A DNA stretch of 24,713 nt from a virus: positions 1 through 24,713 of the IMG/VR virus record IMGVR_UViG_3300029319_000337, one strand, 5' to 3'. Both the position numbers and the translations under genes were made by a program. This document shows, one piece after another, positions 17,791 through 24,713 of this stretch. The notes below the pieces were generated by a model. That model was given only the letters and a program-made list of their open reading frames with translations. It searched no databases and had not been told where the DNA came from. Position 1 is the first letter of the stretch, and each line of letters begins with the position of its first letter.

Positions 17791-18675
17791 TTAGGTGCGT
17801 GTGAACTGATCAACACCATCATCAGTGACGCCACCGATATACATATATTTTCCATCACTAGAAAAACAAATACCATGAGGAGCAGTTTCTACACTACTAA
17901 TAGATAACTCATCATCAGGAGCCACATTAATTTGTGAGACATCATAAGCTGTTGATAAATTCCACTGATACACTTTTGCTCCACCTGCACCTACAACATA
18001 AACCTTTGTTCCATCATCGTTAAACCAAAGACCTCTTACCGTTGCCTCACTAATTGGGGAATCACGCGTACGAGCACTTCTGGCGGTGTAACTGTTAGCC
18101 ATTGATGTAATATCCCAATTTGTAGACATAGAATGACTATAAATATAGTCATAATAAGAATCAAGGCCAAAGAACATTGATCCGTCAGGTTTAAAGAATG
18201 GACCCCTTAATTGGTTATATGGAGAAGTCAGAGACTTTGCTCGGGTATAACTAGCTGTTGAAATATCCCAGGCTGTGGTCATAGTCCATTCATACACATA
18301 ATCATCAGCATCTGTTAACCAAAATTTTAATCCATCAGGTTTAAAGTGAACTCCTGTAGGAGAGTCGTTGCCGTTGCTTGCACCAACAGCGATATTATAA
18401 TCTGAACTAGCACCGTGACTGCTTATATCATAAGGGGTGCTTAGAATTTCCTGACGCAATCTGTCAGCACTATCAATTGTATAAAACTTTGTGCCGTCAG
18501 GTGAAATAAAGCAACCCAATACATTACGTCCACTACCTACATTCAATCTATCAAATCTAGTGTGGCTATAGTCTGATATATCTTTGTATAAAGTACCCTC
18601 TTCTGCTGAAGCAACAGCAGCAGTACTTGTGCTGACTGGACCAGACATTCCGAACATTGTTAATGGAGGAGTCAT
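17791..18675 (-). CDS. Small beta-propeller protein, fibre-associated (294 aa)
   Basis: A 294-residue protein built of about five repeats of roughly 45 residues. Each repeat has a strand of the form GxxFxPDGxKFYxxD and a second strand of the form VYxWxLSTAYDIS (FISPDGTKFY, FKPDGLKFW, FKPDGSMFF, FNDDGTKVY, FSSDGKYMY). This is the pattern of a WD40/YVTN-like beta-propeller as used in phage adhesion proteins. It starts four bases after the stop of the giant fibre gene and probably docks on it or on a surface sugar or protein. The ligand is unknown. Confidence 0.85.
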   Translation of the reverse strand: MTPPLTMFGMSGPVSTSTAAVASAEEGTLYKDISDYSHTRFDRLNVGSGRNVLGCFISPDGTKFYTIDSADRLRQEILSTPYDISSHGASSDYNIAVGASNGNDSPTGVHFKPDGLKFWLTDADDYVYEWTMTTAWDISTASYTRAKSLTSPYNQLRGPFFKPDGSMFFGLDSYYDYIYSHSMSTNWDITSMANSYTARSARTRDSPISEATVRGLWFNDDGTKVYVVGAGGAKVYQWNLSTAYDVSQINVAPDDELSISSVETAPHGICFSSDGKYMYIGGVTDDGVDQFTRT

Positions 18676-18679
18676 ATTA

Positions 18680-21600
18680 TTATGCGAAGTTTACTAAGTT
18701 TGCAAGTACAACAAATGTTGCGCTACCTGTCTTAATTATATTGTAAGTATAAACATCATACCCACTAGATCCACCTTCTGATGGTGCAGAACCCCCCAAC
18801 CAACTTTCAGTGACTGCACTACCATCAATTGTCAATTGTGCAGAATATCCTGCTGCTGCGGCGGCAGAAATAAGAACAACTGTAATTGATTCGCCAGTGC
18901 TCATGGAAGAATCAAGTGATGTTGAACCATCAACTCTTATATTTGGTGTTGATGTTGTGCTTTCTGTTGTTGTAAACAGATGAACCATACCATTTGTAAG
19001 ATCAATATTTGTATTGTCACTCAGTTTTCCTGCGGTAATATTTACACCCTCTTTAAGTAATCCAGCAACATCAAGATTACCTTGGAAAGTAGTTGCTCCC
19101 AGGATTCCTGAATTGGCATTGTATGTAAATCCAGCGTCCAGTTTTGGTGGGTAATCACCACTACCATCCCCAGGGTGAGTAGTAACAAATAAGGGGAAAC
19201 AAGTAGTATCTGAAGATTCATCTGCAACTGTTACATTAGTTGCAGTAGTTGCAGTAGTTGCAGTAGTTGCAGTACCAGTGAGATTACCAGTTACATTACC
19301 AGTAAGTGATCCACTTAAATGAGTTGCAGATAAAGTAGAAGTTCCTGCGTTATATGTCAATCCACTAGCATCTGTTTTAGGTGGAAGATCTCCAGTCGCT
19401 GCTGTAGCAAATAGTGGGAAACAAGTAGTATCTGAAGATTCATCTGCAACTGTTACATTGGTTGCTGTGGTTGCTGTGGTTGCATTATTTGCGCTCGTAA
19501 CATTAACTCCCGTATAGTTACTAAACCCAATAGATTCAAATACATCATTTGCAGAAGCAGCCTGAGTTAAAGTGATAGTAGTACTGTCTGTTTCTGTAAA
19601 CTCTGTACTGTCTAGTTTAGATCCATTCAAATAAACATCAATTTGATTACTATTGTAAGAAGCAACGGTAAATGCAGTTTGGTCGGCCGATGCAACAATT
19701 CTTGTTGGTGTTCTTTGAACTGTGGGAATTGTAATATCAGTGACAGAACCATCGTCTGCCATTGTAATACCAGTACCAATAAAGTTTAGATTTGATGCAC
19801 TGGATTGTATAACAGTTCCATCAGAACGTATTCCAATTGAACCACCACCACCAGAAATAGCAGCAGTTGAGATTCCAGTAATTCTTCCGTTAGCATCAAC
19901 TACAATAACTGGTGTTGCACCGGCAGATCCATAAGTTGATGCTCCAGCACCAGTCAATCCAGTAAGACTTGAACCAGAACCACTAAATGTAGTAGCTGTT
20001 ACGACACCACTAACACTTACTCCACCAGATCCAGTAATAAATTTACTATTGAGATCTAAGTTACCACCAAGTTGTGGAGTAGTATCTTCTACAACATTGG
20101 AGATTCCACCACCTCCACCAGAAATTCCTGTGAGATTAGATCCATCACCATAAAGTGTTGTTGCATAAAAAGATCCAGTGACAGTGGCACCTGTGCTAAT
20201 AGTTTCTAATTTTTTGGATCCATTATTCCATAACTCTACAGAACCATTTACATTTGCTACTATTGAAGTCTTTCCAGTTCCTGCATTAATAATAACGTTA
20301 GCACCAGAACCACCATTAGTATCAATACTTTCAATAATCAAATCACCAGTTTTATTTTCTATATAAGATTTTCCACTTACGTCAAAAAGATATGCCGAAC
20401 CGGTCGTTGAATCCGATTCCCAAGCACCAATAAGAGCCTGGTCTGACTCTATTGAAACAAACATGCCGCCGAATTCATCACCAGCAATAATATCAGATGG
20501 AAGTAATTTTCCTAGTTCATTTCCGGAAAGATCAAAAATGTATGCTGCTCCCAGATCATAAGGGGAACCTCCATCATCATCACGATAAGCACCAACAACG
20601 ATCTTATCACCACTTATATCTACTTTACTTCCAAAGTAAGCTTGTTGTGAGGGATCAGAAGCAGTTATTTTAACTTCATTAGTTCCATCAATATCATAAA
20701 TGTATGCCGATCCTTCGTCCCAAAAACCCCCACCAGTATTGTCGTAAGAAGCACCAATAACAATTTTACTAGTGCCAACACCAATATCACTTCCAAAACG
20801 ATCCTGAAGTGCGCCATCAGATGCAGTAATAATTCCTAACTGAGTTCCAGAAAGATCAAAGATATACGCTTTACCTACACCATCAACCCCATTAATATGT
20901 GCTTCATTGGCACTGACAACAATAACAGTAGCACCAATTCCAACAGCATAACCAAATTGATCGTTAGCAACAGAATCGGAACCAGTTATTTTAACTTCAT
21001 TAGCTCCCTTATGATCATAAATGTATGCTTGTCCTTGATCTGCATTACCATCAGTGTGATGATCATAAGCACCAATAACAATTTTATCAGTGCCCACACC
21101 AACACTAAATCCATAACGATCACTTGCAGCACTATCAGAACCAGTAAGAATTCCTAACTGATTTCCAGAAAGATCGAAAATATATGCCGCACCAGTATAA
21201 GAGTTTTTGAATGGAGCACCAACAACTATTATGGTGCCACCAATTCCAATGTTGTATCCAAAATAATCATTAGCAGCACCATCAGATGCTGTTATTTTGA
21301 CTTCATTAGTTCCATCAAGATCATAAATGTATGCCGATCCAGAATTAGAACCATTATCATCATCACCCGTCGCACCGATAACAAATTTACTAGTGCCAAT
21401 AGCACCACCTCTTCCAAAATTATCACCTGTACTACCATCAGATGGTGTTATATTTAATAATTGATTCTTAATTTTTGAGTGCTGAACTAAAAGATCTTGA
21501 GAAAATCCTATTTTAACTTCCTTATCTGAAAAAAGTGAATTGGAGGTTATAATGCCAGCTACATCAATATTTTTACAAGATACATCATCAGAACTAAGAT

Positions 21601-24600
21601 CTATAGAACCATAAACGTTTGTTGCATAAAGATCTCCAGTGACAGTGGCACCTGTGCTAATAGTTTCTATTTTTTTACTATTATCATGATAAAGTTCAAC
21701 AGAACCGTTACCATTACATACAATACTATTTTCTCCAGATGTGGCTTGTAAAAGTATGTTTTTCTTACTAGAACTAGAATTTCTAATTACAAGATGTCCT
21801 GTCTGATTGTCGATAATGGAATAATCTAAGTCAAAAATGTATACTGCTCCGGCATTAGTTGCGACTTCATCATCAGACCATACACCACCGACAAGTTTAT
21901 CATCTGATAAGGAAAGTGCTCGTGGGAAATATTGTCCAGCATAAGCATCAGAAGTAGTTATTTTGACTTCATTATTTCCATCAAGATCATAAATGTATGC
22001 TGCTCCTGAACCAGAACCATCATCATCATCAGAAGCTGCTGAAACTGCAATATATTTGTCATTTACTGCAATAGCCAAATCTCCAAATTGATCGTTAGCA
22101 GCGCCATCAGAAGCAGTTATTTTAACTTCATTATTTCCTTTATGATCATAAACATATACTGCTCCAGCATTAGATCCTTTATCATCATCATTACGGGCAC
22201 CAATGACAATCTTAGTCGGTCCTACAGCGAGGTTCCTTCCAAAATAATCATCAACTCCAGCATCTGATGCTGTAATAATTCCTAACTGATTTCCATCAAG
22301 ATCAAAAATATATGCTGCTCCGGAAGCGCTAGGTTCATCAGCATACATAGCACCAACGACAACAATAGTGCCACCAATTCCAACAGCATATCCAAAATAA
22401 TCATATCCGTCAGGATCAGACGCAGTTAGTTTAATTTCATTTTCTCCTTTATGATCATAAAGGTATGCTGATCCAGCCCGCTCTCCACCATCATCATTCC
22501 ATGCCGCACCAACAACAATTTTAGTAGGTCCTACCTCAACTGGTCTTCCGAAGTAATCCTCAACATCAGCATCTGATGCTGTAACAATTCCTAATTCATT
22601 TCCTTTATGATCGAGGATATATACTGCTCCTGAACCAGCAGGATTGTCACGCCCATAAGCACCAACAGCAATAATAGTACCACCAATTCCAAGATTAAAT
22701 CCAAAATAATCACTAGCAGCACCATCAGATGCTGTAATAATTCCTAATTCATTTCCAGAAAGATCAAGGAGATATACTGCTCCTGCAGAAGATGCAACAG
22801 TATCAACACCATAAGCACCAACAGCAATAATAGTACCACCAATTGCAACATTAAATCCAAAATAATCATCAGTAGCACCATTAGATGTAGTTATTTTGGT
22901 TTGAACAATATTTGCAGATCCAATACCACTTAATTCTCTGGCCGATACACCAGAATCTCCAGATAAGGAGAAGGTTGTAGAAGTTACTATACCAGTAACA
23001 TTCATGTTACCAGTTCCAGTTATATTATTACTATTGAGATCTAAGTCACCACCTAATTGTGGTGTTGTATCCTCCACAACATTAGAAATACCACCACCAC
23101 CTCCTCCACCACCAGATGTGGCAACAGTAGAGATACCAGTGATTCTGCCATTACTATCAACTGTAATAACTGGAGTTGCGCTAGAATTACCATAAGTTGC
23201 AGCAGAAGCACCAGTCAATCCAGTAAGACTTGAACCAGAACCACTAAATGTAGTTGCTGTTAACGTACCACTACTTGGGTTATAACTTAACCCCGTGTCA
23301 GTTTCAGCACCTTGAGTGCCTGTAGCACCATCGACAAATACTGGATATACTGTTTCATCTGTAGAATTATTAGCACTAACGGTGACATTAGTCGCAGTAG
23401 TGGCTGTGTCAGCATTTCCTGTGACATCACCAGTAATATCACCAACAAAAGAAGTTGCTGTTACGACACCACTAACACTTACTCCACCAGATCCAGTAAT
23501 AAATTTACTATTAAGATCTAAGTTTCCACCCAATTGTGGAGTGGTATCTTCTACAACATTAGAAATTCCTCCCCCACCTCCTGCTCCAGCAGTAGCAACA
23601 GTGCTGATACCAGTAATTCTTCCATTAGCATCAACTACAATAACTGGAGTTGCGCTAGAATTGCCATAAGTCGCAGCAGAAGCACCAGTCAATCCAGTAA
23701 GACTTGAGCCAGAACCACTAAATGTAGTAGCTGTCAAAGTGCCACTATTTGGATTATAACTTAAACCTGTGTCAGTTTCGGCACCTTGAGTACCTGTGGC
23801 ACCATCAACAAAAATTGGATATACAGTTTCGTCTGCAGAATTGTTTGCGTTAACAGTAAAATTAGTTGCAGTAGTGGCTGTAGTGGATGTATCAGCATTG
23901 CCAGTTACATCACCAGTAATATCACCAACAAAAGAAGTTGCAGTTACAACTCCAGTAATATTTGCACCCTTTAGACCGTCAATTTGATAAGGAGTATTTA
24001 ATTTATTGGAATTAGTTTGTACTGCATTACCCATGTAGTCATGAGAATCGCACTGATAATGAAGAACTGTTGGAGTTTCATCAGTTACAACAATCTCAGT
24101 GTATGTTGATGTTGAGGTAACATTTGTAGTATATGCTGTAGTCTTATCTGCCTCAAGATAGAATCTGAATGGGTGATTAGACATGTCACTAGAACTCAAA
24201 GTAAATCTATAAGTTCTACCGGGAGTTAATGTGAGGAACGGAGATTCTACTCCATTAATTGCATATCCAGAATCACTACCTGATCCATTATATCTGTGTG
24301 CTGCCGACTTATTAATTACAGTTACTGTAAAGTTGACTGTACTGCCATGAGGTGCCTCTAAGTAATCATATCCAGCAAGTGCAGTTGCAGTAACAACACC
24401 AACCGATAACCCAGTACTACTGGTATTACCTAATCCTAAAACATCATTAAGTGTTTGAGTTTCTGTATAAGAAGTTAAATAAGTACTAGTATCTTCTGTT
24501 CCATCCGCCTTAAGAAAACCACCACTATTAGATGACTTGACAAAAGAAGTAGCAGTTACAATACCAATAACATTTGCACCACTACTATTGAGTATTATAT

Positions 24601-24713
24601 GACCACCTGCTACTGATATAGATGGAGCAGTAACAACACCAGCAGAAACACTGATACCATTAGTACTGACTATGATTCCACTTTTTGCTGTTACCAGACC
24701 AACAGATTCAATA
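18680..24713 (-). CDS. Giant modular tail fibre with cupredoxin-like domain and two FG-GAP beta-propellers (5' end outside window)
   Basis: At least 2010 residues: the frame is open to the window edge. The TTG at 24197-24199 is only where the first possible internal start falls, and 171 further in-frame residues precede it. Numbered from the edge, residues 126-230 form a cupredoxin-like domain. Repeated shaft units with LTGLTGASAATYGN and ISNVVEDTTPQLGGNLDLN follow. Residues about 602-964 and 1080-1449 are seven-unit FG-GAP arrays, each followed by a paralogous NGSVEL...SKKIETISTGATVTG spacer. A beta-rich C-terminus ends FVVLANLVNFA. No intramolecular chaperone is seen. Probable role: long tail fibre that contacts the host cell. 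Confidence 0.9.
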   Translation of the reverse strand, partial: IESVGLVTAKSGIIVSTNGISVSAGVVTAPSISVAGGHIILNSSGANVIGIVTATSFVKSSNSGGFLKADGTEDTSTYLTSYTETQTLNDVLGLGNTSSTGLSVGVVTATALAGYDYLEAPHGSTVNFTVTVINKSAAHRYNGSGSDSGYAINGVESPFLTLTPGRTYRFTLSSSDMSNHPFRFYLEADKTTAYTTNVTSTSTYTEIVVTDETPTVLHYQCDSHDYMGNAVQTNSNKLNTPYQIDGLKGANITGVVTATSFVGDITGDVTGNADTSTTATTATNFTVNANNSADETVYPIFVDGATGTQGAETDTGLSYNPNSGTLTATTFSGSGSSLTGLTGASAATYGNSSATPVIVVDANGRITGISTVATAGAGGGGGISNVVEDTTPQLGGNLDLNSKFITGSGGVSVSGVVTATSFVGDITGDVTGNADTATTATNVTVSANNSTDETVYPVFVDGATGTQGAETDTGLSYNPSSGTLTATTFSGSGSSLTGLTGASAATYGNSSATPVITVDSNGRITGISTVATSGGGGGGGGISNVVEDTTPQLGGDLDLNSNNITGTGNMNVTGIVTSTTFSLSGDSGVSARELSGIGSANIVQTKITTSNGATDDYFGFNVAIGGTIIAVGAYGVDTVASSAGAVYLLDLSGNELGIITASDGAASDYFGFNLGIGGTIIAVGAYGRDNPAGSGAVYILDHKGNELGIVTASDADVEDYFGRPVEVGPTKIVVGAAWNDDGGERAGSAYLYDHKGENEIKLTASDPDGYDYFGYAVGIGGTIVVVGAMYADEPSASGAAYIFDLDGNQLGIITASDAGVDDYFGRNLAVGPTKIVIGARNDDDKGSNAGAVYVYDHKGNNEVKITASDGAANDQFGDLAIAVNDKYIAVSAASDDDDGSGSGAAYIYDLDGNNEVKITTSDAYAGQYFPRALSLSDDKLVGGVWSDDEVATNAGAVYIFDLDYSIIDNQTGHLVIRNSSSSKKNILLQATSGENSIVCNGNGSVELYHDNSKKIETISTGATVTGDLYATNVYGSIDLSSDDVSCKNIDVAGIITSNSLFSDKEVKIGFSQDLLVQHSKIKNQLLNITPSDGSTGDNFGRGGAIGTSKFVIGATGDDDNGSNSGSAYIYDLDGTNEVKITASDGAANDYFGYNIGIGGTIIVVGAPFKNSYTGAAYIFDLSGNQLGILTGSDSAASDRYGFSVGVGTDKIVIGAYDHHTDGNADQGQAYIYDHKGANEVKITGSDSVANDQFGYAVGIGATVIVVSANEAHINGVDGVGKAYIFDLSGTQLGIITASDGALQDRFGSDIGVGTSKIVIGASYDNTGGGFWDEGSAYIYDIDGTNEVKITASDPSQQAYFGSKVDISGDKIVVGAYRDDDGGSPYDLGAAYIFDLSGNELGKLLPSDIIAGDEFGGMFVSIESDQALIGAWESDSTTGSAYLFDVSGKSYIENKTGDLIIESIDTNGGSGANVIINAGTGKTSIVANVNGSVELWNNGSKKLETISTGATVTGSFYATTLYGDGSNLTGISGGGGGISNVVEDTTPQLGGNLDLNSKFITGSGGVSVSGVVTATTFSGSGSSLTGLTGAGASTYGSAGATPVIVVDANGRITGISTAAISGGGGSIGIRSDGTVIQSSASNLNFIGTGITMADDGSVTDITIPTVQRTPTRIVASADQTAFTVASYNSNQIDVYLNGSKLDSTEFTETDSTTITLTQAASANDVFESIGFSNYTGVNVTSANNATTATTATNVTVADESSDTTCFPLFATAATGDLPPKTDASGLTYNAGTSTLSATHLSGSLTGNVTGNLTGTATTATTATTATNVTVADESSDTTCFPLFVTTHPGDGSGDYPPKLDAGFTYNANSGILGATTFQGNLDVAGLLKEGVNITAGKLSDNTNIDLTNGMVHLFTTTESTTSTPNIRVDGSTSLDSSMSTGESITVVLISAAAAAGYSAQLTIDGSAVTESWLGGSAPSEGGSSGYDVYTYNIIKTGSATFVVLANLVNFA
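19995..20050 (-). repeat. 56-base exact direct repeat, copy A
   Basis: Identical over 56 bases to 23457-23512, in the same coding frame of the fibre. The copies are 3462 bases apart, which is 1154 codons exactly. Both encode the shaft unit around FITGSGGVSVSGVVT. Confidence 0.9.
20174..20208 (-). repeat. 35-base exact direct repeat, copy A
   Basis: Identical over 35 bases to 21635-21669, within the conserved spacer after each propeller (encoding ETISTGATVTG). The copies are 1461 bases apart, 487 codons exactly. Confidence 0.88.
20366..21475 (-). repeat. Second FG-GAP beta-propeller array
   Basis: Seven units of about 50 residues, each built on DxFG...VGxxKIVIGA...AYIYDLxG. Units with 'GIGGTIIVVGA ... 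FDLSGNQLGIITASD' alternate with 'GTxKIVIGA ... YDHKGxNEVKITASD'. This suggests the blades arose by duplicating a pair. Confidence 0.85.
21635..21669 (-). repeat. 35-base exact direct repeat, copy B
   Basis: Partner of 20174-20208. Recombination here would delete or add one whole propeller module in frame. Confidence 0.88.
21821..22909 (-). repeat. First FG-GAP beta-propeller array
   Basis: Seven units of the same type. The seventh is degenerate (QYFPRALSLSDDKLVGGVW). Most units carry an acidic loop such as NDDDKGSNAG, typical of the calcium-binding DxDxDG-like loop of FG-GAP repeats. Confidence 0.85.
23457..23512 (-). repeat. 56-base exact direct repeat, copy B
   Basis: Partner of 19995-20050. 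Homologous recombination between the two would remove both propellers without shifting the reading frame. Confidence 0.9.

Noticed and set aside
24197-24199. TTG as the start of the giant fibre
   Set aside because: The same frame stays open for 171 more codons to the window edge and encodes the first half of the cupredoxin-like domain, so the true start is outside the window.
1-24713. tRNA genes, photosynthesis or other host-derived metabolic genes
   Set aside because: None was seen on either strand, although cyanophages often carry them elsewhere in the genome.

Overview
The window looks like part of the genome of a T4-like marine cyanophage (Kyanoviridae type). No capsid or replication marker gene is present, so this rests on other evidence. 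All supportable genes lie on the minus strand and are very tightly packed, with frequent ATGA or TAATG stop/start overlaps. Two T4-type late promoter motifs (core ATAAATA) are visible. One protein carries a cyanobacterial AbrB-like domain. The fibre proteins use modules common in marine cyanophages.

Right-hand part (14774-24713): virion and host-recognition genes, read from high to low coordinates. First comes a giant fibre protein, open at the window edge, with at least 2010 residues. It has a cupredoxin-like domain near its visible N-terminus, collagen-like or low-complexity shaft segments, and two separate seven-unit FG-GAP beta-propeller arrays. Then follow a small separate beta-propeller protein, a 71-residue fibre-like protein, a 130-residue structural protein, two tandem glycine-rich paralogues that resemble fibre-tip adhesins, and a 142-residue fibre-associated protein. 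A rho-independent terminator closes the block.

Middle part (9080-14705): a short membrane protein coupled to a SprT-like zinc metalloprotease, then about 20 tiny genes (37-135 residues), mostly of unknown function but of types familiar from cyanophage genomes. Many were too short for a simple ORF scan and were found by reading the gaps. Near 9764-9811 a terminator hairpin, a sigma70-like promoter and a late promoter are packed into about 48 bases ahead of a basic, disordered protein gene.

Left-hand part (77-9029): short operons that include a DEAH-box helicase, a ligase-like nucleotidyltransferase, a Dam-type adenine methylase overlapping a possible PD-(D/E)XK nuclease gene, and an AbrB-like/ArdA-like fusion that probably acts against host restriction or regulation.

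The most striking feature is a 29-base element, TTACTCACCTYNAAASTGT followed by a -10-like NNTANT hexamer at a fixed 16-base spacing. It occurs 15 times, always on the minus strand and always ahead of a gene or operon, twice following a terminator. It divides about 37 small genes into 15 units and is probably a phage-specific promoter class, early or middle. In several copies the annotated ATG falls directly after the -10-like hexamer, so those mRNAs would be leaderless or the true starts lie further in.
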